Source of the DNA: Euzebya pacifica
Lineage (GTDB): Bacteria > Actinomycetota > Nitriliruptoria > Euzebyales > Euzebyaceae
Assembly: GCF_003344865.1 (NCBI RefSeq)
Contig: NZ_CP031165.1
Span: 620,001-684,000, forward strand
Length of the DNA stretch: 64,000 nt
Reading direction: 5' to 3'
The position numbers and the translations under genes were made by a program. The notes under the pieces are model-generated. The model ran no database searches. It saw nothing but the letters and a program-made list of their open reading frames with translations, and was not told the origin of the DNA. This document shows positions 7,939 through 16,914 of the stretch, one piece after another (position 1 is the first letter of the stretch; the number at the start of each line of letters is the position of its first letter).

Positions 7939-9531
7939 ATGGTCGACGGTAGCGAAACGATCACCTTCAACCCGCAGAGCGGTCAGCCCGTCCAGGGCGG
8001 CGGGCCCGGCGGCGGTGACCTGACCGATCAGATGATCGCCACGGACTGGTGGACCGATCAGATGCTGGCCGATGCGGGCATCCCCATATACGACGTGCCG
8101 TTCGTCACGGTCGGCGGGGGCATCGGATCCTTCGTCATGGCCGACTACCTGCGGATCGCCGGGGTCCCGCTGGAGAACATCAAGGTCCTCACCAACATCG
8201 ACCGGCCGTACCAGACGTATCAGTTCCTGTGCAAGAACTCACAGATTCCGTCGAAGGAGCGCTTGCGGTCGGACTCCGCCGCTACTCCGGACAACATCTG
8301 GGGGTTCCCCGGCTACGCGATCCGCGAGGGCTGGAACGACAAGAGCCTGCGGCCCTGGATCAACGTCTTCACCGAACCGGTGATCGACGACTTCTACACC
8401 CCGCGTGCCGGTGACGTGTTCACCTCCATGGACCGCGAGGCGGCCCGGATCCGCTGGCAGGGCATGCTCGCCAAGGGGCAGGTCCGCATGGTCCGCCGAC
8501 GCCAGGAGGGCGGGTACTTCACGATCCTCACGCCGCCGACCGGCACGACCCGCACCAAGCGCATCGCCTACCGCAGCCACTTCGTGCACCTCTCCGTGGG
8601 CTACCCCGGCCTGCGGTACCTGCGCGACCTGCAGGCCTACCGCGAGACCTACGAGGACTACCGCACCGTCGTCAACGCCTACGAACCGCACGAGCACGTC
8701 TACGAGGACCTCAAGCGGCGGCCCGGTGTGGTCATGATCCGCGGTGCCGGGATCGTCGCCAGCCGCATCCTCCAGCGGCTCGTCGACGACCGCGACTACC
8801 ACGGTGCACAGACCACGATCATGCACCTGTTCCGCACCTACCGGACGCAGCCGAAGATCGACAAGAAGTGGGGCGGCGGCAAGCAGGAGGTCCGGCACGG
8901 CTGGGCCTACCAGGGCTTCAACGTGACCAAGGCCTCCTGGGGTGGCCAGCACCGCTTCAAGCTGCTGGAGCTGGAAGGCCAGGAACGCAAGGACTTCATC
9001 GACTACATCGGTGGCGGCGCCCACACTCCGCGTCGCAAGGACTGGCGCGAGCAGATCGACCGCGGCCTCCAGCAGGGCTTCTACCGACAGCACGTCGGCA
9101 CCGTCGACAAGGTCGTCCCCGGACCGGACGGCGAGTCGGTGGTCTCCACCGTCAAGGGGCAGGACGGGTCGGTCACCGACATCGCCGTGCGCTACATCAT
9201 CGACTGCACCGGCCTGGTCGGTTCGCCTCGCGACCACCGTGTCCTGGCCGACCTGCTCGACCACGGCGGCGCCGGCGAGAACGTGATCGGCCGGCTGGAC
9301 TGCGAGCCGAGCTTCGAGATCAGGGGCACCCGGTCGGGAGCCGGGAAGATGTATGCCGGTGGGGCGTCCACCGCAGGCTCCTACTACGGCGGTGTGGACT
9401 CCTTCCTCGGGTTGCAGTACACCGCCCAGCAGATCTACCTGGACCTCCAGAAGCAGGGGTTCTGCTCGCGGATCGGCCCGGGGCGCAGCTTCTCGCAGTG
9501 GCTCAAGTGGGCCCGGAACAAGACCATCTAG
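7939..9531 (+). CDS. Flavin/NAD(P)-binding oxidoreductase-like protein heading a kinase-FHA operon
   Basis: 530 residues, soluble, with no signal peptide. A Rossmann dinucleotide-binding segment is at about residues 54-70 (PFVTVGGGIGSFVMADYL). A second nucleotide-binding-like strand lies around 265-280 (VVMIRGAGIVASRIL). The C-terminal part contains IIDCTGLVG and a Gly/Tyr-rich stretch (SYYGGVDSFLG) like the closing motifs of FAD-dependent N-hydroxylases and related two-dinucleotide flavoproteins. The exact reaction is unknown. Start ATG 7939 has the strong RBS GGAGAGAGG 9 nt upstream; a frame-open extension to TTG 7861 has none. It is followed at 12 bases by a membrane protein, then a kinase-fold and an FHA protein, so it probably serves a phospho-signalling or redox-sensing unit (inference). 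Confidence 0.7.
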   Translation: MVDGSETITFNPQSGQPVQGGGPGGGDLTDQMIATDWWTDQMLADAGIPIYDVPFVTVGGGIGSFVMADYLRIAGVPLENIKVLTNIDRPYQTYQFLCKNSQIPSKERLRSDSAATPDNIWGFPGYAIREGWNDKSLRPWINVFTEPVIDDFYTPRAGDVFTSMDREAARIRWQGMLAKGQVRMVRRRQEGGYFTILTPPTGTTRTKRIAYRSHFVHLSVGYPGLRYLRDLQAYRETYEDYRTVVNAYEPHEHVYEDLKRRPGVVMIRGAGIVASRILQRLVDDRDYHGAQTTIMHLFRTYRTQPKIDKKWGGGKQEVRHGWAYQGFNVTKASWGGQHRFKLLELEGQERKDFIDYIGGGAHTPRRKDWREQIDRGLQQGFYRQHVGTVDKVVPGPDGESVVSTVKGQDGSVTDIAVRYIIDCTGLVGSPRDHRVLADLLDHGGAGENVIGRLDCEPSFEIRGTRSGAGKMYAGGASTAGSYYGGVDSFLGLQYTAQQIYLDLQKQGFCSRIGPGRSFSQWLKWARNKTI

Positions 9532-9543
9532 GAGGTCACGACC

Positions 9544-9999
9544 ATGACTCCCACAATCAACGGCCGCATCCAGAGCAAGCTGTTCCTGCTGCTCGTCATC
9601 GGCCCCATCTGGAACGCCTTCCTCGTCCTGTTCTTCGACGGTGGCTGGCTGGACAACTGGTGGGCGACCATCCAGGTCCTGCTGTGGACCGCGGGCCTCG
9701 GCATCCTCTGGGAGCTGCTGTGGCACGCGCTGCAGCAGACGCGCTGGGAGAAGGACTGGCCCATCATGTTCGGGTTGTTCCAGTTCATCCCCGAGGGCGC
9801 GCTCGTCTTCTTCATCGTGTCCTCCAGCTTCCTCGGCCTGATCGCCGGCAGCGGCATGGGCGGCGGGGACAGCGGCGTGGGGACCGGACCGTTCCTCTGG
9901 TCGTTCATCACGACCGTGCTGGTCACGTGGACCTGGATCAACGGCCCGCACAGGATCTTCTTCATCAGGTGGCGCTTCGAGGGTGGCCGCTTTGTGTAG
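9544..9999 (+). CDS. Four-helix membrane protein of the flavoprotein-kinase-FHA operon
   Basis: 151 residues with four hydrophobic segments (about 12-31, 38-58, 75-100 and 118-137) rich in Trp and aromatic residues. The cytoplasmic-looking C-terminus is basic (HRIFFIRWRFEGGR). I do not recognise a family. GGAGG 9 nt upstream gives a strong start, and the gene is only 12 bases from the flavoprotein stop, so it is translated from the same transcript. It may be the membrane partner of the flavoprotein or the kinase-like protein. Confidence 0.75.
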   Translation: MTPTINGRIQSKLFLLLVIGPIWNAFLVLFFDGGWLDNWWATIQVLLWTAGLGILWELLWHALQQTRWEKDWPIMFGLFQFIPEGALVFFIVSSSFLGLIAGSGMGGGDSGVGTGPFLWSFITTVLVTWTWINGPHRIFFIRWRFEGGRFV

Positions 10000-10059
10000 G
10001 GTCGCGGCCATCGTCCGGACCGCCACGGCGCGTCCGGGCACGACGTCGAGGGAGCAGTG

Positions 10060-10881
10060 ATGAGTCTTATCGCCGGATATCAGACGATGGAGGCGCTGGG
10101 TGGGGGCAGCCACGGGCAGGTCCACAAGGCGATGCCACCCGAGCGGCTGGGACTGGGCGGCGCCGAACCGGTGGCCCTGAAGGTCTTCGACCGCGCAACC
10201 GACCACGCCGAGTTCGAGCGCGTGGTCGAGGAGGTCAAGGTGTACGCCGCCGCCGCGTCGGGGTGCGAGCAGCTCGCACCCATGTTCGACGTCGGCCGTC
10301 ACGGCGAACGGCTCTACCTCGCGATGGCCTACTACCCCATGGGATCGCTGGCCAGCCGGCGCGGCGAGATGAACCCCATCGACGTGGTCAAGGTCATGGC
10401 CGACGCCGCCCGCGGGGCCCACGCCCTGCACGAGGCCGGCATGGTCCACCGAGAGATCAAGCCCGCCAACGTCTTCCTCACCGGCCAGAGCACCGGCGTG
10501 CTGGCCGACCTCGGCCTGGCCCACGTGGTCTCGCCGGGCCAGACGGTGACGGGCCTCGGCGTGTCCTCGCTGGCCACCATGGAACCCGGCCTGGTCCGCG
10601 GTGAGACCTCGGCCCGGGCATCCGACATCTGGTCGCTCGGTGCCACGCTGCACTGGGGCCTGACCGGGCACGGGGTGTTCGCCAACCTGCCCGAGTCCAA
10701 CCTGATCGCCGCCCTGCGGCACATCATGACGGCCACGCCCGACGTGCAGGGCGACGGCCTGCCCGAACCGGTGCAGGCGATACTCCGACGTTGTCTGGCC
10801 GCCGACCGGATGGAGCGGTACAGCACCGCCCAGGAACTGGCGGATGACCTCGACGAGGTGGAAGGACTGGTCAACGCATGA
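10060..10881 (+). CDS. Protein kinase-fold protein with altered catalytic loop (HRE for HRD)
   Basis: 273 residues, a Ser/Thr protein kinase catalytic domain without a transmembrane segment. The glycine loop GGGSHGQV (14-21) and the ATP-anchoring K41 in ALKVF are present. The catalytic loop is HREIKPANV: H130, R131, then E132 in place of the catalytic Asp; K134 and N137 are kept. The metal-binding motif is DLG (150-152), and the APE motif at the end of the activation segment is not recognisable (ATMEPG). DIWSLGATL (helix F) is normal. An Asp-to-Glu change at this site usually lowers or abolishes phosphotransfer, so this may be a pseudokinase or an atypical kinase. ATG 10060 with GGGAG 7 nt upstream is preferred to the GTG just before it. 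The stop overlaps the FHA gene start (ATGA). Confidence 0.85.
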   Translation: MSLIAGYQTMEALGGGSHGQVHKAMPPERLGLGGAEPVALKVFDRATDHAEFERVVEEVKVYAAAASGCEQLAPMFDVGRHGERLYLAMAYYPMGSLASRRGEMNPIDVVKVMADAARGAHALHEAGMVHREIKPANVFLTGQSTGVLADLGLAHVVSPGQTVTGLGVSSLATMEPGLVRGETSARASDIWSLGATLHWGLTGHGVFANLPESNLIAALRHIMTATPDVQGDGLPEPVQAILRRCLAADRMERYSTAQELADDLDEVEGLVNA

Positions 10882-12371
10882 GCGACGAAGGCGTGCACGT
10901 CATCATCCGGCAGGGCAACGGCATCGTGGCCCGCTACGGGGCGGGGGTCATGGCCATCCTCCCCGGGGGCAGCGACGGTGTGCAGCAGGACCTGCTGGAT
11001 GCCATGCGCGAGGCCTGCGAAGGACAGGACCTGCCCGGCCGCCAGATGGCCCGACGGCTGGTCGGAATCCTCAGCCAGGCCGAGCCCGACGACGTTCCCC
11101 CCTTCGGTGCCTGTGCGCCGAACGAGCGGGGCTGGGCGGTCATCCTCCACCAGGGGGTCGCGCTGGAGGTCGACCAGGACGGCGGACGCACCCGCCTGTC
11201 CGGATTCGACGCCTCCACCTGGGTCGACCGGATCATCGATGGCGGCTTCGCCTCGATGACCCTGCTGCCCGACGGCGAGGAGGTCGGCGAGGTCGACAAC
11301 CGCTTCCGCTTCCAGGGGGGCCTGGTCCCGGGCAGCGGTGCCACCCTGCTGCTGGACGGTGCCGAGATGTCGCGGCCCACGGTCGGGGCACGTGCGGACC
11401 AACCGGCTGCAGAGCCGGCCGCGCAACCTGCTGCCCAGGCCGCGCCAGCGCCAGCGCCCGCACCGGCACCGGCACCGGTCCACCCGGCCCCGGGCCCCGC
11501 CCCTGCACCCGTCCAGCCGATGGCTGCGCCCGTGCAGCAGCCCGCGCCCGTGCAGCAGCCGACCCCCGTGCAGCAGCCGGTCGCCGCGCAGCCGCCGGCC
11601 CCCGCGCCGGCGCCGGCCCAGCCGGCTGCGCAGGCCCCAGCGCCCGCACCGGCCCCGACGCCCGTACCCGACGGCATGGCCCACGACGACGAGCCGCCGA
11701 CGCTGATCCAGGCGCCCAACCGCGATGCCGACGGTGAGCCCTCCGCCGAGCAGCAGGAGCTGCCCGAGGAGGACGTCCCGTTCGAGAGCGTGTCGTTGAT
11801 GGACATCGGTGCCGAGGCCAAGCGCGAACCGCTTGCCGTGCTCAGCGCCGAGACCCCGAAGGAAGAGGTGGAGGACGACGGCGCGCCGCTGGTCCTCGGC
11901 GTGCTCTCCCCGGCCGGGTACTTCAACCACCCCGACGCGCTGTTCTGCGCGGTCACCGGCGTCTCGATGCTGCACCGGACCCACGTCCTGGTCCAGCGGC
12001 CCCGGCCGCCGCTCGGTGTGGTCGTCGCCGACGACGGGTCGACGTTCACCCTCAACAGCGACTACGTGGTCGGCCGCGAGCCGGAGCGGGATCCCAAGGT
12101 CGAGGCGGACCAGGCCCGCCCCCTGAAGCTGCAGGATGCCGAGCGGTCCCTGTCACGCGTGCACGCCGAGATCACGCTGGTCGACTGGGACGTGTTCGTC
12201 GTCGACCGTGGCTCGGCCAACGGCACCTACGTCCTGCCGCGCAACGGGCAGCAGTGGAAGCGCCTCGTCGCCGACACGCCGGAGAAGATCGCGCCGGGAA
12301 CACGGATCGCGTTCGGCAAGCGCGTGATGACCTTCGAGTCGCATCACCAGATCAACCAGGCCGCGTCCTGA
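10878..12371 (+). CDS. FHA-domain protein with long Pro/Ala linker
   Basis: 497 residues. The N-terminal domain (about 1-165) contains beta-rich segments and has no recognised family; it starts VHVIIRQGNGIVARYG. A low-complexity Ala/Pro/Gln linker spans about 175-270. The C-terminal forkhead-associated domain (about 385-490) has the phosphothreonine-binding signature: GR in YVVGREPER, SLSRVHAEI, and the NG of SANGTYV. FHA domains bind phosphothreonine peptides, typically on a partner kinase or its substrate. The 4-bp overlap with the kinase-like gene upstream strongly links the two. A segment before FHA (about 335-375) has two Cys and a His and might bind metal. The RBS lies inside the kinase coding sequence. 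Confidence 0.88.
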   Translation: MSDEGVHVIIRQGNGIVARYGAGVMAILPGGSDGVQQDLLDAMREACEGQDLPGRQMARRLVGILSQAEPDDVPPFGACAPNERGWAVILHQGVALEVDQDGGRTRLSGFDASTWVDRIIDGGFASMTLLPDGEEVGEVDNRFRFQGGLVPGSGATLLLDGAEMSRPTVGARADQPAAEPAAQPAAQAAPAPAPAPAPAPVHPAPGPAPAPVQPMAAPVQQPAPVQQPTPVQQPVAAQPPAPAPAPAQPAAQAPAPAPAPTPVPDGMAHDDEPPTLIQAPNRDADGEPSAEQQELPEEDVPFESVSLMDIGAEAKREPLAVLSAETPKEEVEDDGAPLVLGVLSPAGYFNHPDALFCAVTGVSMLHRTHVLVQRPRPPLGVVVADDGSTFTLNSDYVVGREPERDPKVEADQARPLKLQDAERSLSRVHAEITLVDWDVFVVDRGSANGTYVLPRNGQQWKRLVADTPEKIAPGTRIAFGKRVMTFESHHQINQAAS

Positions 12372-12410
12372 TCCGTCGGGTCCCGGCCGCAATGAGGGAA
12401 GGACGCCGCG

Positions 12411-13700
12411 ATGGCTGACTTGTTCGAGAGTGCGACCGGGATCCTGGACGAGGCGCTGCAACACGCCGACGTCAGCGAGGACACGGTCGAGCGGCTGCGC
12501 CACCCGCGCAGCGCGCTGGCCGTCTCCATCCCGGTCCGGATGGACGACGGGTCGCTGAGGACGTTCCAGGGGTTCCGGGTCCGCTACAACGACGTCCGCG
12601 GCCCGGCCAAGGGCGGCATCCGGTTCCACCCGCAGGTGTCGTTGGACGAGGTCCAGACGCTGGCGTTCTGGATGACGATCAAGTGTGCGGTCGTCGACCT
12701 GCCCTATGGCGGCGGCAAGGGTGGGGTGATCGTCAACCCCAAGGAGATGTCGACCGCCGAGCTCGAACGGCTCAGCAGGGGCTACATCGACGGGGTGCAC
12801 GACGCCATCGGGCCCGACATCGACATCCCGGCCCCCGACGTCTACACCAACGCCATGATCATGGGCTGGATGGTGGACCAGTACTCCATCATCGAGCGGG
12901 GTCGCATCCCCGCCGTCATCACCGGCAAGCCGCTGGCGCTGGGTGGCTCCCTCGGCCGCGACACCGCAACTGCCGACGGGGGCTTCTTCGTCACCCAGGC
13001 GCTGCGCAGCAAGGTCTTCGACAGCGACCCGCCAACGGCTGCCGTCCAGGGGTTCGGCAACGCCGGCATGACCATGGCCGAGCTGCTGCACGCGGCGGGC
13101 TACAAGGTCGTGGCGGTCAGCGACTCACAGGGCGGCATCTTCAAGCCGGACGGCCTGCACATCCCGTCGGTCGCGAAGACCAAGCGCGAGTCGAGGGCCC
13201 TCAAGGGCGTCTACTGCGAGGGCACCGTCTGCGAGGTCGTCGAGCACGATCGCATCACCAACGACGAGCTGCTGGCGCTCGACGTCGACCTGCTGGTCCC
13301 GGCGGCGCTGGAGAACGCCATCACCATGGACAACGTCGACTCGGTCAAGGCCAAGATGATCGTCGAGCTGGCCAACGGCCCGATCGACCCGGACGCCGAC
13401 CACGCCCTGCACGACAGGGGAGTCGTCGTGGTGCCCGACGTCCTGGCCAACGCTGGTGGCGTCACCGTGTCGTACTACGAGTGGGTCCAGAACCGGCAGG
13501 GGTACGCGTGGACCGCCGAAAAGGTCCGCAGCCGACTCCAGGAACGCATGGTCACCGAGGCCGAACGCCTCTGGGGCTTCGCGGAGGAGAGGGGTGTGTC
13601 GCTGCGCGTCGCCGCCTACGCCCAGGCGCTGGAGCGCATCGGCGGTGCGGTCGATGCCACCGGACACAAGGCCGACTACGCCCCGCTCTCGCCCCGCTGA
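12411..13700 (+). CDS. gdhA: Glutamate dehydrogenase (Glu/Leu/Phe/Val family)
   Basis: 429 residues, close to the usual length of hexameric NAD(P)-dependent glutamate dehydrogenases, which interconvert glutamate with 2-oxoglutarate and ammonia in the cytosol. The N-terminal catalytic domain has RGPAKGGIRFHP and CAVVDLPYGGGKGGVIVNP, where the second motif holds the catalytic Lys. The PAPDVYTN active-site Asp region is present. The nucleotide-binding domain has VQGFGNAGMTMAE (GxGNxG). Cofactor specificity is uncertain. The gene has the RBS GGGAAGGA 10 nt before the ATG and a terminator 18 bases past the stop, so it is probably monocistronic. Confidence 0.95.
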   Translation: MADLFESATGILDEALQHADVSEDTVERLRHPRSALAVSIPVRMDDGSLRTFQGFRVRYNDVRGPAKGGIRFHPQVSLDEVQTLAFWMTIKCAVVDLPYGGGKGGVIVNPKEMSTAELERLSRGYIDGVHDAIGPDIDIPAPDVYTNAMIMGWMVDQYSIIERGRIPAVITGKPLALGGSLGRDTATADGGFFVTQALRSKVFDSDPPTAAVQGFGNAGMTMAELLHAAGYKVVAVSDSQGGIFKPDGLHIPSVAKTKRESRALKGVYCEGTVCEVVEHDRITNDELLALDVDLLVPAALENAITMDNVDSVKAKMIVELANGPIDPDADHALHDRGVVVVPDVLANAGGVTVSYYEWVQNRQGYAWTAEKVRSRLQERMVTEAERLWGFAEERGVSLRVAAYAQALERIGGAVDATGHKADYAPLSPR

Positions 13701-13717
13701 GCCAAGGCCGTCGAACG

Positions 13718-13751
13718 AACCTCGTGTGCCCTCCGGCGCACGAGGTTCTTT
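13718..13751 (+). terminator. Intrinsic terminator after glutamate dehydrogenase
   Basis: A 13-bp stem with one G-T wobble (arms 13718-13730 and 13735-13747), loop CTCC, followed by CTTT. It starts 18 bases after the stop codon. Confidence 0.8.
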
Positions 13752-13875
13752 CGCGTGGCGAACATCCCGCAACAAAATCGGAGGTTCGGGAGTCACAGGT
13801 ATCGGGGAGTGTCGTTGTAGCTCCCGTAGACACCCACCGCTCCCCGCGGTGTGACCCGGACCGAAAGGCTCTCCG

Positions 13876-14190
13876 ATGCGCAGCCCCGCCGCCGACCTCA
13901 CCCGACACGGCAGCGGAGACGTGCTGGGGGGACGTCTCCCGTCCGATCCCGCCCGCCGTCCTGCGGCCGCGGCGACGCTGCTGGACCGCGCCGTGACCCG
14001 CTGGGCCGTCCCGTCGATGCGCAAGGCGCTCGGGGACACCGTCGAACGGATGCTGGCGGAGCAGACCGAGGTCGAACCACTCGACATGCGCCTGCACATC
14101 TCCGCGCAGGCCGTCACCGTCGAAGTCGGCCGGGCACTTGCCGACCTCGACATCCCCTCGGCCGCACCGCCGTCACACGCAGCCGCCTGA
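13876..14190 (+). CDS. Small hypothetical protein
   Basis: 104 residues, no recognised family. The middle (about 34-90) looks folded and amphipathic: TLLDRAVTRWAVPSMRKALG, then a possible beta-alpha segment ending VEVGRALADLDIP. The N- and C-termini are Pro/Ala-rich. There is no signal peptide or membrane helix. Support for being real: AAAGG 7 nt upstream of the ATG, high G/C at third positions, and no better use of the interval between a terminator and the next gene. The 124 bases between the terminator and this gene hold no other feature I can name. Confidence 0.55.
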   Translation: MRSPAADLTRHGSGDVLGGRLPSDPARRPAAAATLLDRAVTRWAVPSMRKALGDTVERMLAEQTEVEPLDMRLHISAQAVTVEVGRALADLDIPSAAPPSHAAA

Positions 14191-14247
14191 CGGACTGGCC
14201 GAGGACCGGGCAGGAGATCGCCCGGGGGATGACGAACCACCCGCTCG

Positions 14248-15660
14248 ATGACCACCTTTCGCGCCCGCCTGCTCGGCAGCTTCGTCGCCCTCCTCCTCGC
14301 CATCGTCACCGGGCCGGTGACCGCCACCGCGGGCCCGCTGATCGGGACGGTCGGTCCGGCGTGGTTCGGGACCAGCAACACCAACCTGGACCTGAACATC
14401 CCGATCAACTCCGGCTCGGCCGGCGCTCGGGTCGTCGGTGAGCAGCTGTTCGTCACCGACCAGAACGGGTTGACGGTCTACGACGTCAGCGACCCCTCGC
14501 TGCCCGTGCCCAAGGGATTCGTCTCGATCCCGCAGCAGTACTACTTCACCGAGGAGGACGTGCCCTCCAACGGCGAGATCGCGCTGGTCGGCCAGTTCGG
14601 GGACCTGACACCGTCCATCCGGCTGAACGTCGTCGACGTGTCGCTGGACGACAACCTCGGGGGCCAGCCCACCGTCATCGGCACCCTGTCCGGGATGGAC
14701 GAGCACACCTTCGAGTGCGCTCGCGACTGCACGTGGGCCTACGGCTCTGCGGGCGCGATCATCGACCTGACCGACCCCACGGCGCCGCGGGACGCCGGCC
14801 GGTGGGACGACGCGGTCGCGGCCCAGGGCTACAGCTTCGGCAGGTCCACCCACGACGTCACCGAGGTCGTGCCCGGCATCCTGCTCACCTCCTCCAACCC
14901 CATGTTCCTGCTGGACGTGCGCACCACCCCGGAGACACCCGAGGTCATCGGTGTCGGCAGCTTCACCGACAACCGGTTCGTCCACGCCAACCTCTGGCCC
15001 TACCACGGGGACCTGCCCGCCAACCCAGCGGACCCCAACGTCGAGGGCTGGGAACCCGACTGGGATGCCTTCGACCGCTTCGTGCTGGTCGGTGGCGAGA
15101 CCGCGCCCCTGCCGTTCGCCTGCGACGAGGGTGACGGCGCCTTCATGACCATGGAGTGGGAACGCGTCGACACCGACACCGTTCCCGACGGCAACGCGGA
15201 CTTCGTGGAGATGACCTTCGACCCGGCGAACGGTGCAGGCGACGAGTACAAGCCCAGCCCCGGCACGTTCGTCGACGGCGGCTCGCCCTACAGCCAGTAC
15301 TGCACCCACTGGTTCACCACCCAGCCGGGGGGCTTCCACGACGGTGGCCTGCTGGCGATGGGCTGGTACGAGTACGGCGTGCGGTTCCTCGAGGTCGAGG
15401 ACGACGGGCAGATCACCGAGACCGGTTGGCTGATCCCGGCAGGCGGCTCGACGTCCGCGGCTTACTGGGTCGACGACGACACCGTGCTGACCGCGGACTA
15501 CCAGCGCGGTGTGGACGTCATCACCTACGACGACGAGGTCGACCCCGACGACACCGAGATGGTCACCGTGCCCGGTGTCCGGTTCGAGCGCGCCATCATC
15601 CAGCGGCCCGCGTTCCTCGAGGACTGGTACACCGGCTTCGGCTGCCCCCTTCCCAGCTGA
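14248..15660 (+). CDS. Secreted LVIVD-type beta-propeller protein
   Basis: 470 residues with a signal peptide (hydrophobic 9-28, Ala-rich cleavage near residue 29). The mature part contains LVIVD-like repeats: LFVTDQNGLTVYDVSDPSLP, LNVVDVSLDD, AGAIIDLTDPTAP, MFLLDVRTTPETP, GVRFLEVEDDG and GVDVITYDDEV. This is the blade pattern of extracellular seven-bladed propellers in bacteria and archaea, whose function is largely unknown. Four Cys in the mature part may form disulfides. The start is ATG 14248; the RBS is weak. It converges with the NAD kinase gene, leaving 21 bases with a short GC-rich inverted repeat (ACCCG/CGGGT) that may end both transcripts. Confidence 0.82.
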   Translation: MTTFRARLLGSFVALLLAIVTGPVTATAGPLIGTVGPAWFGTSNTNLDLNIPINSGSAGARVVGEQLFVTDQNGLTVYDVSDPSLPVPKGFVSIPQQYYFTEEDVPSNGEIALVGQFGDLTPSIRLNVVDVSLDDNLGGQPTVIGTLSGMDEHTFECARDCTWAYGSAGAIIDLTDPTAPRDAGRWDDAVAAQGYSFGRSTHDVTEVVPGILLTSSNPMFLLDVRTTPETPEVIGVGSFTDNRFVHANLWPYHGDLPANPADPNVEGWEPDWDAFDRFVLVGGETAPLPFACDEGDGAFMTMEWERVDTDTVPDGNADFVEMTFDPANGAGDEYKPSPGTFVDGGSPYSQYCTHWFTTQPGGFHDGGLLAMGWYEYGVRFLEVEDDGQITETGWLIPAGGSTSAAYWVDDDTVLTADYQRGVDVITYDDEVDPDDTEMVTVPGVRFERAIIQRPAFLEDWYTGFGCPLPS

Positions 15661-15681
15661 GGTGCACCCGGCCGGCGGGTC

Positions 15682-16584
15682 CTAGCCGAACGCGAACTGC
15701 TCGGTGAGGATCCGCTCCTCCAGGTTGTGGTCGGCGTCGAACACGAGCTCCACGTAGGAGTCGGGATCCTCGCGGATCTCCACGTCGGTCACGTTGCGGG
15801 CCTCGTTGTGGTCGGCGACGGCGCTGACCGGACGCTTCCACCGCTCGTTGACCTCGACCCGGATCTTCACCGTGGACGGGAGGAGCGCACCCCGCCACCG
15901 ACGGGGTCGGAACGCGCTGATCGGGGTCAGGGCCAGCAGCGGTGACCCGATCGGGATGATCGGCCCGTGCGCGGACAGGTTGTACGCCGTGGACCCGGCC
16001 GCCGTGGAGACGATGATCCCGTCACAGATCAGCTCCTCCATGCGTTCCCGGTCGTTGATGAACAGCCGGAGCTTCGCCGCCTGCCGTTCCTGCCGGAGCA
16101 TCGACACCTCGTTGAACGCCACCGCGTCCAGCCGGTTGCCGCCCTCGGAGTTGGCGGTCATGCGCAGCGGACGGAGGGTCTGGTGCTGTCCGCGGGCCAG
16201 CCGATGGGGCAGCTCCTCGGCCTCGTAGGTGTTCATCAGGAACCCTATGGTCCCGCGGTTCATGCCGAAGATCGGCGTCTGCAGGGCCATGTAGCGGTGC
16301 ATGGACTCCAGCATGAAGCCGTCGCCACCGAGGGCCACGATGACCTCGGCCTCGTCCGGCGGCACGTTGCCGTAGCGGTCGACCAGCTCGACCTTCGCCT
16401 CCTGTGCCGACTTCGCCCCGGACGCGACGAAGGCGATCGCCTCGGGGATGGCCGGAGGGCGATCGGGATCGGGATCGATCGAGGCGTGCTGGGGTCCGGT
16501 CGGGTAGGCCACGTCGCCAAGCCTGCCAGATCCGTCCCACCGATGAGGGACCTGCATCCCGAGGGAGTAGATTCGCTCCTGCAC
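15682..16584 (-). CDS. nadK: NAD kinase (alphaproteobacterial-style short form)
   Basis: About 290-300 residues. It phosphorylates NAD to NADP with ATP in the cytosol. The family motifs are intact: [10 protein letters not shown] (GGDG), [13 protein letters not shown], the [21 protein letters not shown] substrate-binding stretch and [19 protein letters not shown]. From memory, the overall sequence, especially the [10 protein letters not shown] and [10 protein letters not shown] segments and the short N-terminus [15 protein letters not shown], resembles alphaproteobacterial NAD kinases more than the usual actinobacterial PpnK. The start is uncertain: GTG 16584 gives the longest protein, ATG 16557 a shorter one, and neither has a good RBS. 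It is divergent from a small membrane protein gene 47 bases away. Confidence 0.9.
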   Translation of the reverse strand: MQERIYSLGMQVPHRWDGSGRLGDVAYPTGPQHASIDPDPDRPPAIPEAIAFVASGAKSAQEAKVELVDRYGNVPPDEAEVIVALGGDGFMLESMHRYMALQTPIFGMNRGTIGFLMNTYEAEELPHRLARGQHQTLRPLRMTANSEGGNRLDAVAFNEVSMLRQERQAAKLRLFINDRERMEELICDGIIVSTAAGSTAYNLSAHGPIIPIGSPLLALTPISAFRPRRWRGALLPSTVKIRVEVNERWKRPVSAVADHNEARNVTDVEIREDPDSYVELVFDADHNLEERILTEQFAFG

Positions 16585-16631
16585 ACCGTGACATCGACAG
16601 CTCGGCAGCGTGTCGAGATGGGGGTTCGGAG

Positions 16632-16913
16632 ATGGACAGCGACGAGCTACCGTCGGCCGCGTTCGGCCTGCTGGCCCTCGCTCTGTCGGCTGGTGCCGCC
16701 CTCGGGGTGCTGCGACCCGGACCCGAGGGGATGGCCGACAACGTCCCGATCCTGGCCTTCGCCGGGCTGATCGCGGGAGTGGTCGGCCTCTACGTCGGGA
16801 AGACCCGCGGCCTCGGGAGGCAGATGGCCACCCTCGGCGCGGCCGCAGGCCTGCTGGCCATCCTGCTGTTCGGCGGCTCGATCGCCGTCGACGCCATCCT
16901 CAACACCGCCTGA
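16632..16913 (+). CDS. Small membrane protein with three hydrophobic segments
   Basis: 93 residues, almost entirely hydrophobic: segments at about 9-27, 37-55 and 68-90, separated by short charged loops ([14 protein letters not shown]). No family is recognised. ATG 16632 has GGGGTTCGGAG immediately upstream. The gene lies divergent from the NAD kinase and its stop is one base from the end of the convergent large surface-protein gene, so there is no room for a separate terminator. Confidence 0.7.
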   Translation: MDSDELPSAAFGLLALALSAGAALGVLRPGPEGMADNVPILAFAGLIAGVVGLYVGKTRGLGRQMATLGAAAGLLAILLFGGSIAVDAILNTA

Positions 16914-16914
16914 C

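Noticed and set aside
8239..10722. A long open frame on the minus strand across the flavoprotein operon
   Set aside because: High GC leaves antisense frames open. The plus-strand frames have recognised domains, ribosome binding sites and overlaps.
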